64,000 nucleotides of DNA from Astropecten irregularis (taxonomy: Eukaryota; Echinodermata; Asteroidea; Paxillosida; Astropectinidae): the NCBI GenBank assembly GCA_963971285.1, contig OZ020244.1, positions 20,708,001 to 20,772,000 of the forward strand. Direction: 5' to 3'. Position 1 is the first letter of the stretch. Every line of letters begins with the position of its first letter. Position numbers and translations under genes: made by a program. The notes below the pieces were generated by a model. The model saw only the letters and a list, made by a program, of their open reading frames with translations. It searched no databases and was not told the DNA's origin. Positions 9,521-27,572 of the stretch are shown here, piece after piece.

Positions 9521-12500
9521 TGATTAGTGGATCGATTTTTCCTGCTACAAAATTTGATCTGCCCAGAGGATGGATTGATTGGAATCTAGAATAAAAATGA
9601 GTATTTTCAAAAGTATGTGGTGTACATTTTGTTTTTACGAAGCAGTATTTCCAGCCGCATATGTATTACGCGTTATAGATGTATGGGAATGCGGTCTCTT
9701 AATTAGACGCCTAATTAACACATAATTAGTGGACCGATTTTTCCTGCTACAAAATTTGATCTGCCCAGAGGATGGATTGATTGGAATCTGCAATAAAAAT
9801 GAGCATTTTTAAAAGTATGTGGTGTACATTTTGTTTTTACGGAGCAGTAAATAAGCCTTATACTGTATTACGCGTTAGAGGTATGGGAATGCGGTCTCTT
9901 AATTAGACGCCTAATTAACACATAATTAGTGGACCGATTTTTCCTGCTACAAAATTTGATCTGCCCAGAGGATGGATTGATTGGAATCTAGAATAAAAAT
10001 GAGTATTTTCAAAAGTATGTGGTGTACATTTTGTTTTTACGAAGCAGTATTTCCAGCCGCATATGTATTACGCGTTATAGGTATGGGAATGCGGTCTCTT
10101 AATTAGACGCCTAATTAACACATAATTAGTGGACCGATTTTTCCTGCTACAAAATTTGATCTGCCCAGAGGATGGATTGATTGGAATCTGCAATAAAAAT
10201 GAGCATTTTCAAAAGTATGTGGTGTACATTTTGTTTTTACGGAGCAGTAAATAAGCCTTATACTGTATTACGCGTTAGAGGTATGGGAATGCGGTCTCTT
10301 AATTAGACGCCTAATTAACACATAATTAGTGGACCGATTTTTCCTGCTACAAAATTTGATCTGCCCAGAGGATGGATTGATTGGAATCTGCAATAAAAAT
10401 GAGCATTTTCAAAAGTATGTGGTGTACATTTTGTTTTTACGAAGTAGTATTTTCAGCCGCATATGTATTACGCGTTATAGGTATGGGAATGCGGTCTCTT
10501 AATTAGACGCCTAATTAACACATAATTAGTGGACCGATTTTTCCTGCTACAAAATTTGATCTGCCCAGAGGATGGATTGATTGGAATCTGCAATAAAAAT
10601 GAGCATTTTCAAAAGTATGTGGTGTACATTTTGTTTTTACGGAGCAGTAAATAAGCCTTATACTGTATTACGTGTTAGAGGTATGGGAATGCGGTCTCTT
10701 AATTAGACGCCTAATTAACACATAATTAGTGGACCGATTTTTCCTGCTACAAAATTTGATCTGCCCAGAGGATGGATTGATTGGAATCTGCAATAAAAAT
10801 GAGCATTTTTAAAAGTATGTGGTGTACATTTTGTTTTTACGAAGTAGTATTTTCAGCCGCATATGTATTACGCGTTATAGGTATGGGAATGCGGTCTCTT
10901 AATTAGACGCCTAATTAACACATAATTAGTGGACCGATTTTTCCTGCTACAAAATTTGATCTGCCCAGAGGATGGATTGATTGGAATCTGCAATAAAAAT
11001 GAGCATTTTCAAAAGTATGTGGTGTACATTTTGTTTTTACGAAGTAGTATTTTCAGCCGCATATGTATTACGCGTTATAGGTATGGGAATGCGGTCTCTT
11101 AATTAGACGCCTAATTAACACATAATTAGTGGACCGATTTTTCCTGCTACAAAATTTGATCTGCCCAGAGGATGGATTGATTGGAATCTGCAATAAAAAT
11201 GAGCATTTTCAAAAGTATGTGGTGTACATTTTGTTTTTACGAAGTAGTATTTTCAGCCGCATATGTATTACGCGTTATAGGTATGGGAATGCGGTCTCTT
11301 AATTAGACGCCTAATTAACACATAATTAGTGGACCGATTTTTCCTGCTACAAAATTTGATCTGCCCAGAGGATGGATTGATTGGAATCTGCAATAAAAAT
11401 GAGCATTTTCAAAAGTATGTGGTGTACATTTTGTTTTTACGAAGTAGTATTTTCAGCCGCATATGTATTACGCGTTATAGGTATGGGAATGCGGTCTCTT
11501 AATTAGACGCCTAATTAACACATAATTAGTGGACCGATTTTTCCTGCTACAAAATTTGATCTGCCCAGAGGATGGATTGATTGGAATCTGCAATAAAAAT
11601 GAGCATTTTCAAAAGTATGTGGTGTACATTTTGTTTTTACGGAGCAGTAAATAAGCCTTATACTGTATTACGCGTTAGAGGTATGGGAATGCGGTCTCTT
11701 AATTAGACGCCTAATTAACACATAATTAGTGGACCGATTTTTCCTGCTACAAAATTTGATCTGCCCAGAGGATGGATTGATTGGAATCTGCAATAAAAAT
11801 GAGCATTTTTAAAAGTATGTGGTGTACATTTTGTTTTTACGAAGTAGTATTTTCAGCCGCATATGTATTACGCGTTATAGGTATGGGAATGCGGTCTCTT
11901 AATTAGACGCCTAATTAACACATAATTAGTGGACCGATTTTTCCTGCTACAAAATTTGATCTGCCCAGAGGATGGATTGATTGGAATCTGCAATAAAAAT
12001 GAGCATTTTCAAAAGTATGTGGTGTACATTTTGTTTTTACGGAGCAGTAAATAAGCCTTATACTGTATTACGCGTTAGAGGTATGGGAATGCGGTCTCTT
12101 AATTAGACGCCTAATTAACACATAATTAGTGGACCGATTTTTCCTGCTACAAAATTTGATCTGCCCAGAGGATGGATTGATTGGAATCTGCAATAAAAAT
12201 GAGCATTTTTAAAAGTATGTGGTGTACATTTTGTTTTTACGAAGTAGTATTTTCAGCCGCATATGTATTACGCGTTATAGGTATGGGAATGCGGTCTCTT
12301 AATTAGACGCCTAATTAACACATAATTAGTGGACCGATTTTTCCTGCTACAAAATTTGATCTGCCCAGAGGATGGATTGATTGGAATCTGCAATAAAAAT
12401 GAGCATTTTCAAAAGTATGTGGTGTACATTTTGTTTTTACGGAGCAGTAAATAAGCCTTATACTGTATTACGCGTTAGAGGTATGGGAATGCGGTCTCTT

Positions 12501-14389
12501 AATTAGACGCCTAATTAACACATAATTAGTGGACCGATTTTTCCTGCTACAAAATTTGATCTGCCCAGAGGATGGATTGATTGGAATCTGCAATAAAAAT
12601 GAGCATTTTTAAAAGTATGTGGTGTACATTTTGTTTTTACGAAGTAGTATTTTCAGCCGCATATGTATTACGCGTTATAGGTATGGGAATGCGGTCTCTT
12701 AATTAGACGCCTAATTAACACATAATTAGTGGACCGATTTTTCCTGCTACAAAATTTGATCTGCCCAGAGGATGGATTGATTGGAATCTGCAATAAAAAT
12801 GAGCATTTTCAAAAGTATGTGGTGTACATTTTGTTTTTACGGAGCAGTAAATAAGCCTTATACTGTATTACGCGTTAGAGGTATGGGAATGCGGTCTCTT
12901 AATTAGACGCCTAATTAACACATAATTAGTGGACCGATTTTTCCTGCTACAAAATTTGATCTGCCCAGAGGATGGATTGATTGGAATCTGCAATAAAAAT
13001 GAGCATTTTTAAAAGTATGTGGTGTACATTTTGTTTTTACGAAGTAGTATTTTCAGCCGCATATGTATTACGCGTTATAGGTATGGGAATGCGGTCTCTT
13101 AATTAGACGCCTAATTAACACATAATTAGTGGACCGATTTTTCCTGCTACAAAATTTGATCTGCCCAGAGGATGGATTGATTGGAATCTGCAATAAAAAT
13201 GAGCATTTTCAAAAGTATGTGGTGTACATTTTGTTTTTACGAAGTAGTATTTTCAGCCGCATATGTATTACGCGTTAGAGGTATGGGAATGCGGTCTCTT
13301 AATTAGACGCCTAATTAACACATAATTAGTGGACCGATTTTTCCTGCTACAAAATTTGATCTGCCCAGAGGATGGATTGATTGGAATCTGCAATAAAAAT
13401 GAGCATTTTCAAAAGTATGTGGTGTACATTTTGTTTTTATGAAGTAGTATTTTCAGCCGCATATGTATTACGCGTTATAGGTATGGGAATGCGGTCTCTT
13501 AATTAGACGCCTAATTAACACATAATTAGTGGACCGATTTTTCCTGCTACAAAATTTGATCTGCCCAGAGGATGGATTGATTGGAATCTGCAATAAAAAT
13601 GAGCATTTTCAAAAGTATGTGGTGTACATTTTGTTTTTACGGAGCAGTAAATAAGCCTTATACTGTATTACGCGTTAGAGGTATGGGAATGCGGTCTCTT
13701 AATTAGACGCCTAATTAACACATAATTAGTGGACCGATTTTTCCTGCTACAAAATTTGATCTGCCCAGAGGATGGATTGATTGGAATCTGCAATAAAAAT
13801 GAGCATTTTCAAAAGTATGTGGTGTACATTTTGTTTTTACGAAGTAGTATTTTCAGCCGCATATGTATTACGCGTTATAGGTATGGGAATGCGGTCTCTT
13901 AATTAGACGCCTAATTAACACATAATTAGTGGACCGATTTTTCCTGCTACAAAATTTGATCTGCCCAGAGGATGGATTGATTGGAATCTGCAATAAAAAT
14001 GAGCATTTTCAAAAGTATGTGGTGTACATTTTGTTTTTACGAAGTAGTATTTTCAGCCGCATATGTATTACGCGTTATAGGTATGGGAATGCGGTCTCTT
14101 AATTAGACGCCTAATTAACACATAATTAGTGGACCGATTTTTCCTGCTACAAAATTTGATCTGCCCAGAGGATGGATTGATTGGAATCTGCAATAAAAAT
14201 GAGCATTTTCAAAAGTATGTGGTGTACATTTTGTTTTTACGGAGCAGTATTTTCAGCTTTATACTGTATTCCGCGTTAGAGGCATGGGAATGCGGTCTCT
14301 TAATTAGACCCCTAATTAACATATAATTAGTGGACGGATTTTGCCCCCTCCATAATATGATCTGACCAAAGGATGGATTAACTAGAATC
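9521..14389 (-). repeat. 200-bp tandem array, right arm (about 24 units plus a partial)
   Basis: Reverse-complement copies of the left-arm unit. The landmark GATTGGAATC ends at 9586, 9788 and then every 200 bp from 9988 to 14188; the outermost diverged unit ends near 14389. Between about 11640 and 13040 two variant types alternate strictly, giving a 400-bp higher-order period. The outermost unit carries the same private variants as the outermost left unit. Unit number may be affected by assembly collapse. Confidence 0.95.
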
Positions 14390-14490
14390 TGCAAAAAAGG
14401 CCGGTATTTTTTAAATTATGTGGTGAAAATCGTTGTTTCAATATGCAAAATCGTACCTCCTTTTACTGCATGGATTCTGCATTTCTTAAA

Positions 14491-14582
14491 CCGCGGCTGA
14501 AACCGCGGCTGAAACCGCGGCTGAGACCGCGGCTGAGACCGCGGCTGAGACCGCGGCTGAGACCGCGGCTGAGACCGCGGCT
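14491..14582 (-). repeat. 12-bp tandem repeat at right tip of fold-back element (8 copies)
   Basis: Mirror of 1939-2010: eight CCGCGG-centred copies, inner ones CTGAAA-spaced and outer ones CTGAGA-spaced. Confidence 0.92.
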
Positions 14583-14596
14583 AGGTTCAGTTAGGT

Positions 14597-14605
14597 TACG
14601 GAGGC
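14597..14605 (+). repeat. Right target-site duplication of the giant fold-back element
   Basis: TACGGAGGC, identical to 1918-1926. Confidence 0.9.
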
Positions 14606-15162
14606 TGTAATAGGACACGTTTAGATATAAATATATAGAGACAGAAAAACCCACACGTTTCAATGGAGAAACAAGCCACACATTTCAATAGGCTTTTCAC
14701 TGGCAACACACTGACACACCCACCATTACAGTGTGGATGGGGGGGGGGGGGTGTCAAGTGTAGTAATACGGTGTGGATAGTGGGGGTGGGGGGTGGTACT
14801 CTACATAAGGAAATTTTCGATAGCACAAAAGTTCTTGTAGATATTGCACAGCACATTCTAATGTAGTTTACGTCATATCACAACTGAGCATTTGAGATTT
14901 GAGATACATGTAGAAAGTAGAAACCCTCCCCATTGATTTGTGGGTTTAAGTTCCCTTAATTAAGCTAAATTCATGTCTGTCTCGATCCAAAGCTCCAGTT
15001 AAGATCCAACTTGTTGGTTGGTGGCGCTCTAACCAGTGATTTTAGACACACCCAGCACAGCCACATGACTAGTCTAGGAGTCTGGGAAACCTTCATTTAG
15101 CATGAAAATCATATCTGCTTGTTTAGTAGATTTTAATGCCCAGCAGCTCCATAGAATATTAA

Positions 15163-15528
15163 AGGTATAATACATGATTGGTAAAGGTCACAGAACAGCA
15201 CGCACACTTTGTCTAATCCAACATGTACATGTATGAAATGATAAACCTGTGAAAATTTGAGCTCAATCGGACATCTGAGTCCCGAGCCTAATGAAACCCA
15301 ACTAAATTTTTCTTTTGAAAAAACAAAGAATGGTTTTGATCTTACCCCGAGATCAAAACTGTTTTCAGTCTTTGTGTTACTAATTTCTGCATAAACGTAG
15401 CATTTCAGGTTCAGCCAGAAATATTTAAACAGAATGTTTCTACCAGCATCATCTTCATATCCTGAATGTTTTACGTAAATCTGTGAACATTTCTGTTTGG
15501 GTATGTTACCAATCCTGTACTGTAATAT
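15163..15528. mobile_element. TTAA-type MITE (AGGTAGTATCA family, diverged)
   Basis: TTAA at 15159-15162 and 15529-15532. Left end AGGTATAATACATGATTGG is close to the right end of 4850-5174. The interior shares 'TTTTGATCTTACCCCGAGATC' (two adjoining parts) and 'CGTAAATCTGTGAACATTTCTG' with other copies. The right inverted end is weakly preserved. Confidence 0.6.
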
Positions 15529-15857
15529 TTAATGTTTCAACTGTTTGAACAGCTGCCACAATCACCTTCACACTGCATCACTTAAAACAGATCCAATCTT
15601 TGTTGTTAGGCAATATGCAAAGTTTATTTAGCATCGTCAAGCAAAAGACTCTATACTGCACATAAATGAAAACAAGGAATATAACATGTATACATGTTTG
15701 TCAGTAAATCAAATATTATCAAATATGAGTACAAGTTTCTGAAAAAAAAAGAAGAAACCATTATGATGTCCATTATTATACCTACATGTATTGTGTTGGA
15801 TAATTAAGAATTAGGAATCGTCTTGTAAATAATGGTAAACGGACACCAAAAACATCA

Positions 15858-16106
15858 GGGACCAATTTCACGGCCCTGCTTAGCACAAAAATGTGCTAAC
15901 CATGAAATTCTTGTCTTAAAAAAAAGGATTAACAACCAAATGTCCATGTGCTGTGTATCACTTGTGATTGTTCTTCAGTGTTCTTTGGCTGCTTTTTGCT
16001 GACCATGAATATCAAACAGAATTTTAAATGGTGGTTTATTTTATTGGGCAAGACATTTTTGTGCTAAGCAATTATTTGGGCTTAGCAGTTCCATGAAATT
16101 GGCCCC
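15858..16106. mobile_element. MITE, 'ATTTCA' terminal group (TTAGCAC core)
   Basis: Left GGGACCAATTTCACGGCCCT and CTTAGCACAAAAATG; right CATTTTTGTGCTAAG and CCATGAAATTGGCCCC, inverted. The core differs from the other members of the terminal group. Confidence 0.7.
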
Positions 16107-17463
16107 AGTCCTATCCCATTCTCCTTTTGCTTAGATTTAGACAACAGTTTTCTTATGCATCTAATCTACAAGGCAAGACTGGTAAAATACAGGCTTCTAT
16201 ATCTTGCCAACAACTTGTCGGTTTTGCCTGGTACCCTGCAGTTATTGCTACCCTGCAAACCTTTGATACGTGGGTTATTACCTGGCAAAACCCTCCAAAG
16301 TTTGACAAGATGGTCACTGATCAAAGTTGGCCCACAAGTCTACTATGCTAGTGCTACTTCAAGATTAGGATCATACATACATATATTTATCTCTGCGGAT
16401 AGAAACATGATAAGAGAAAAGTGAAGACTGAAGTGCTATATTACTTGCTCCCTCACTTGGTAATGAATTCACAAAAGTTGGTCAAACGCTGGTCAATGTG
16501 TAGGTCTATAAAGCTAATTCAAATCAACATTTGTAAAAAATAATAATACGCAAAGGAACGGTGGGAATTGAATGAGCATGAATAAAAACATGAGTGTTAT
16601 CCATTGTATATAACAAACCCTGGAAAACTAAGACCACAATGTGAGGTGTAAAAAGTGTGTGAATGCAAGCAAAGAGTTGAAAAGGACAACATGAGACCTC
16701 ATTGCAACAACTTAAACTCATCCACATTCTACGGCTTCTAAAAGATGAATTACCCCAGAAAGTATTAACTGTTGAAAGATTGTAATATTGTGATCATAAA
16801 AAAAGTCTTTAATAGAGACATCTTTGATTGTGATTTGCGCTATACAAAAGTGGTTTATTATTATTAAATGTGGCCAGTTAAAGTGAGTGCAAAGTCCCTA
16901 GGATTCATAAGACTGACCAGTCAAGAATAATAATTCACTCCAATCTAGCTATTCACATTTGTGACAGAAAACTGGAGATTTGCAAGAGCTGCATTGCAGC
17001 TTTGAACATCAGTTGTGCTTCAGACAGTCAAACAATACTACAATATTTTCTATCACCCAACTTCAATTCCAAGAAAAGCATTTTACTGCCGTGTACAGTA
17101 CATTCATAACCTTGTGTTATTTGGTCAATTTTGTAACTGAGGAAACCAGAGTCATAATGTAACTGCCATTTGGTTGTTCAAGCCAGTTTTTGGACCAATA
17201 TGTGGTAAAAGTACTACACTGTAAGGCTGAGAGTAAGAGTAATTACATTACTAAGGAATCATGACAAAGTGGCCTTTTGTTTTATACAACATCAATTCAT
17301 TTCAGAAAGAAAAATTATTACTGACAAAAACAGAATTAAAAAAAAAACCACTGATGAACACTTGGGCTTAATTAATGTTTTAGTCAATCACAGTGCAAGC
17401 ACAATGGTTTAGCCATTGTTAGCATATAATTATATACCGTATAATAGTATACATACATTACAT

Positions 17464-17507
17464 AGATAGATAGGTAGATAGGTAGATAGATAATAGATAG
17501 ATAGTTA
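17464..17507 (+). repeat. GATA/GGTA microsatellite
   Basis: Tandem AGATAGATAGGTAGAT-type tetranucleotides with small interruptions. Confidence 0.85.
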
Positions 17508-17947
17508 TGTGAAACTACAACAAGACTGCCTATTATGAATAACATTAGCTATTGCCTGGAAGCATGTGATGTACAGTTAATCAGTTTCAAAGAATGAGTT
17601 TCGTTTTAGTCAATAATGCACCGAAGTCGGTTACTGCACGATTATATTGAACCTCTCCCAGATAGAAGCAATGGATCAGTACTCATTAGACAGAGCCACA
17701 ACAACACATCTACAGGGCCACTGAAAGGAACTAATTAATAATGGCGATGTCACCCACAGGCAATGGAAGAAAGGTACCTGTAGTACAGTAGAATTATTGC
17801 AAATCTAATCCAATGAAAAAACAAAGAACTATTCCAATTTCAAAATGTCTGGGGTTTTTTTTCATTGGCACCTGAAGTTGGAATTAGGGGCGCAATTTTA
17901 GCACTTGCCCAAAGCGCCATTTACCCGAGATAAACAGCTGCTCTCTG

Positions 17948-18252
17948 GCAGGCGCGTTTCTCACGGGGGGGGGGGCTAGGGGGGTTCTGTAGCCCCCCCA
18001 AAATTTTGTCTAGCCCCCCCCAAAAAAATGCAAGTGAAAAAAAAATCTTGAAAATACTGGATTTTTTCAGTTATGAAGCGCCAATAACATAAAAAACGCG
18101 TTGTGTGGGCTATAATGTGCATGTTTTTCAACCCCTAATGAGACAGCAGAAGCGAGTGTTAGAAGAACCAAAAATATTGGGTCTTCTAGCCCCCCAAAAA
18201 AATAATGGCTCTTCTAGCCCCCCAAAAATTTTGGCTCTAGAACCGCGCCTGC
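17948..18252. mobile_element. C/G-run-rich TIR element, 6-bp TSD, copy 1
   Basis: Ends GCAGGCGCG(G/T)TTCT and CTAGAACCGCGCCTGC are inverted. The flanks TCTCTG and TCTTTG look like a 6-bp target duplication with one mismatch. The interior repeats 'CTAGCCCCCCCAAAA' four times. The second copy (45897-46213) is in inverse orientation. Confidence 0.78.
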
Positions 18253-20448
18253 TCTTTGGCATCAAAACCTCAGGCAATGCATGTCAAATTTAGACTAAAC
18301 ATGTTTTTCATTTCAATACAAAAAAAATTATAATGTGTAGAGATATTTCAGTCACTTTTTTGCCTAATTTGCAAATGGTAGAAAAAAAAAGTAAATGCCA
18401 TTTTAGGTCAGACCTGAAATTTCAAAAGAAATTTGGGATAGAACTTTCTATTTATTTGCCTTTTAGTATAACAAAATATAACATTAACTGAACAATCCTG
18501 GATTGTTCCAAAATGTTCATTCCTAAATGTTCCTATTTTGACAAAAATGTGTGGTCTCCAAACGTTGTCATAAAAATGAGTGCAGTGAAAAACAGACAGA
18601 AATATACTGTGCGTAGTCAAATTCTGCCTTGTGATGTGGCATTTCAAGTGAATTAGCACTTGTGGTAATGAGATGTCAATAATATCTACTAATGATAGAT
18701 TACATTACAATGACACAAACCATTCTAGGATGTTAAGAATCAACATACTAGCTTCTTTACTGTGCCATGAACGCCAACATGGGCAAAATGCATACAGCTA
18801 TTAATACGCACACATATTTGCTTAGGTTACCAGCCACAGTTCAATGCAAAGTAAATGTATATTTATATGCAACTGGTTCCCAGCTTATTTTTGCCAAACC
18901 TTGGCAAAAATATGCTGAAAGGAGCTAAACATCTCTATGAAATTGGACTCCAAGCTTTTGAGCAGAAATCCATTAACCAAACAGATCCAGACTGCCAGCA
19001 ACAATCACAGAGTAAACTTTGGCTGGTAACTAAATATACTTGCATGATCAAAACCTTAAACTATCTTTATAGTCCCTGAAACAAAACAGTGAATACACTA
19101 CAATGCACACAATGTGACTGTCGCATACATAACTATGTACGATGAAACAAAATGAAATTGATGAACTTCAACTGAAGCAGAAGTTATGGTAGACTAGTTG
19201 TTCGAAGTCTGGCTACGGCGAGATTTCAAGTCTCGGAGTTACGAGAAAGAGCGGTTTTGCAAGAGTTGCGTGAAAGAAGAGATATCACCGCAACTTTGAA
19301 CGACTTGACCACAAGTCTAAAGTTACGGGTACGTGTCAACCATATTCTCATAGGATCCCATGGACCTTGAAAGTTCATTCATTTGTTTTTCAAGTCTTAT
19401 TTTCTTCTATATACATTCTGATACCACACTTGATTTATTCACGTACACTTTCTTATGCATACAGTAGAGCACAGTCTTCTTAACACCGCAAGAAATCACA
19501 AAAAATCTGTAAACATAGCAGTGTCACAACATTGATGGCACAAACGAACATCAAAACTCAAAATTTATCACTTTTTACAGGTTTTTTTTTGGTATAGAGG
19601 ACGGTCACAAAATACACATCACACATATAACGATACCTGACTGTCATTATCACCACCTTACAACATATGTTCACATTGGAAGAGAAAAAACATCAAATTT
19701 TTGTAAAATGACTATTGCTTTCTTTAAAGACTTACACCACAACGGCAGCTGTAAGCTTAATAATATGTACAGTATTTAGAATGCATGGCGTACACTTGGC
19801 GCAGCAGTCCACATCACAACCAAAAAAGTTCTTTGAACTTTCCTTCTTTTTTTCTGTTTTTACATGATTTACTTCCTTTTCAAAGCATCAGAAATGATTT
19901 GTGTACAACCAATACATTTCTAGCAACAAAAATTAACAAAAATTAATGTTACATTGGTTTCCAAGGTGATTTTAAACTTGTCACAGCATATCTTGGCATC
20001 ACGCCTGTCTCATCAATGAGGGTTCCATTATGAAAATATCCACATTCAATTAGTGATATGCCAGATCAAAATGATAAAGAAAAAACAACTAAAGAATGTA
20101 TACTTGAAGAGCTAAAAAAAATGAAATATTCTCTCCCTCCTCCCCATGAAAGGATTTGGCATTCATGATTAACTTTGGCACCACATTACGAATCATAGTG
20201 TCCATTAACATACCTACATCACAGTACAATATCTGGTGCTCATTTAAAGTGGATCTTCCAATTGGAATAAGAACAATCTATGCACGACAGCACGTTAAAT
20301 TGAAAATCTGAACAAGGAGCAATAAAGTATACAGGTTTGCTGATGGAACATGGATCTTACCACACCAATAGTGCCCCCTTTGTGGCCGGGTAGAACAGAA
20401 TTCCAGGTGAATGCATATGTGACATGTCTGCAGATTCCAAACACAGTC

Positions 20449-20592
20449 AATGGGAGACTTTGGAGAACCGGTCTTCAAGTCAACCGCACATGCGCACACA
20501 ATTGTGAGCATGCGCACGCTGTTTTGCGCATGCGCTGTTGTGCGTGATCGTGCGCTGTTGACTTGAATTCCGGTTCTCCAAAGTCTCCCATT
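20449..20592. mobile_element. Palindromic MITE AATGGGAGACTTTGGAGAAC, copy 1
   Basis: Both ends read AATGGGAGACTTTGGAGAAC inwards. The core is a run of alternating CGCGCA/TGCGCATGC purine-pyrimidine sequence. Other copies: 23424-23557, 53399-53531 and 60338-60461. It lies just 3' of the synaptophysin-family stop codon, so it may be in the 3' UTR. Confidence 0.85.
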
Positions 20593-20722
20593 GGAATGAA
20601 CTTCTCACATACAGAAGTACCAAAGAAGTACTGTCGATGCCCTTCTTCCCCCAGCCCCCACAAAATAAACAAATAAACTTGTTGTACGCAAGGAAACTGG
20701 GCAGATGCCTGGAACGCATCAA

Positions 20723-25684
<4,962 letters not shown>

Positions 25685-27572
25685 GGTCTTGTACTGAAGT
25701 TTTTAGGTTCAGGAATTCTAAGCTTATCCGACCGACAGTCCTCCACAAAAACACAGAAATGACCTTTTATATGGACGCTATATCACCTTGCATGATTGGT
25801 GTATCTTAGAGAACCTTGTACGCACTGACCAATCAGATATCATTTAACGTGGAGTGTGTCTATCAACGATATATGCGACTGGTACCATGTAGCTATTGGT
25901 TCATTTTTCAAACCCATTACATTGGATACCAGCGTAAAAATGGGCCTTCCTTTTGGGCTTCCCTAGAAATTTGTCTACGGATGACCAAAAATGCCATAAC
26001 ATTCGCGGCATTCTATTTTAGCGTTGGTGTACGTGTAAAGTTGGGAAATCAGGAGTATTAGTCAATTATTATTAAAGGGGTTTTATATTAATCCTTGCAT
26101 GGTCACTGTTAGTAAAAGTTAAAACGCAAAGGCTCGTCCAACAAAACCTCAATGGGGCGCACTATTATATTATAGTATCCACGGGAGGAACAGTATCCGA
26201 TGCATGAGTAACAAATAAATGGGCTGTTTGTTGCCAAAATGATTAAAGAATGTATCATCGTTCACTGATTCGAGTCATGGTCCATTGGGGCTAATGTAAG
26301 ATAAAAAAAAACAAGCCAAACTAGTGATAACAAATTAATGGTCACGAAAACAAAACTTAAAGTCTCTTAATTGACTCTCTTCTATGAAATGCTCGGTGTC
26401 AACATAAAAGACATTTTCAATTGGTACATTGACGCCACAACCACACGTGTGCCTAGCTCCATATGCATTATTTATTATACATCATGTACCTGGAGATAAA
26501 TGGGGCACGTGGTACACTGTTTAAACTGATTTCCTATTATTAGTTCCGTTCAGTTTAGATGATCGCAATTGAATGAATTGATGATGAGAAAGATATGACA
26601 AATCCACGTGAATTCCAAAGGAAGTGCCTTGTTTACCAAGGAACAAGCTAGCACGGGAATGCCCGTTTAATACTTATTAAAAGATGCTTAAAAATCAATG
26701 TTGTTCACGAACTTCAGACGTACAACCTATTGACAATCTCTCTGAAGATTTCATCAAGGGGGCGCTGTTGACCAAGAGCGACATTTAGAATGGCAAATAT
26801 ATAATCATGTAATTGTTTGAAGATAAAACCGTAAACAAAATGTTGATAAAGAAACAAGTGATTTTAGAATAAACAGGCGGGGAAGATGTTTCTACGTTGT
26901 TTTTTTTATAAACCATTATCATCCACTCATGGCGCGGTCATCTTTGTCGAATATCTAATTAAGAACACCGAGCTTTATTAGTAGACAGAGTAACATAATC
27001 ATACAGTCATGATTGTAGACCATGTTTTGTAATACTGAGCTTTGAATCCCTGGCAGTGTAGGACCATGTACGTCACACTAGAATGTTCCATTGTGGGCGA
27101 AAGTTCCGGACTGGAAACTGGAAGGCCTACGTATGGCCTACAAACAGAAACTGTAATCTCAAAGTGATAGCATGCAGCACTATACAATGAAACTGCTGTG
27201 GTAGGATTATGTACTGCAATCCAACTCCTAGAAAATGTTTGGGGAAAGAGGGACAACTGTCCAGCTCTGTTATTTTTATACATAACCTCATAATTATGTC
27301 TAGTAGGCTCGTGACCCTCGCGTTATTACAATGTGCGAACGTTTTTTCGCCGAGGCTGCAAATACATGATACATTCGTTATGTAGCGATCAGACTACATG
27401 GTGTATGCCCTAGTGTGCCGAGCATTTGAAAACACTGGGAAGTTATCAGTTAGCGTGTACTATAATTATGTTGTCATCAAGAGTTGTGGGCACGCTGGCA
27501 CGGCTAATCAGGATTGGTGAGAAGCTGCAACCTTTGCTTGGTAATGACGGTTCCTAACATCAAGTCTTCAAC
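25685..27572. other. Intergenic stretch between divergent genes; nothing recognised
   Basis: It lies between the start of the minus-strand synaptophysin-family gene and the plus-strand LRR-TIR gene, so it must hold both promoters. No CpG-rich block, repeat family or coding exon stands out. Confidence 0.5.

Larger units (their letters stand above)
1927..14596. mobile_element. Giant fold-back transposon, 12.67 kb, non-autonomous, 9-bp TSD
   Basis: The element is bounded by inverted termini ACCTAACTGAACCTAGCCGC / GCGGCTAGGTTCAGTTAGGT and a perfect 9-bp target duplication. Arms: left 1927-4779, right 9521-14596. From the tip inwards each arm has 12-bp CCGCGG repeats (6 left, 8 right), an approximately 100-bp unique segment (2011-2110 and 14391-14490) that is identical between arms by eye, one diverged 200-bp unit shared by both arms, and then the main 200-bp tandem array. 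The centre (4780-9520) holds nested MITEs, a 1.28-kb nested element and decayed LINE pieces, but no open frame resembling a transposase. The architecture recalls Drosophila Foldback and sea urchin TU elements (long inverted arms made of short tandem repeats). The 9-bp duplication would also suit Mutator-like transposases. The family assignment is inference; the element itself is seen directly. Confidence 0.88.
14606..20722. other. Gene-free stretch; probable 3' region of the synaptophysin-family gene
   Basis: No coding region with family motifs or a convincing exon on either strand. AT-rich with dispersed repeats listed separately. It lies 3' of the minus-strand synaptophysin gene, so part may be a long 3' UTR. 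Several minus-strand AATAAA candidates exist (for example near 15612, 18452 and 19434) and I cannot choose between them. G/T-rich low-complexity DNA occurs at 14738-14795. Confidence 0.6.

Noticed and set aside
2111-14389. CRISPR-like regular repeats
   Set aside because: 200-bp units are contiguous with no unique spacers, and the genome is eukaryotic.
1927-14596. Inverted arms as a pure assembly artefact
   Set aside because: Arm lengths and unit orders differ, termini are precise and a 9-bp target duplication is present, which an artefact would not produce. Long-read proof is still lacking.
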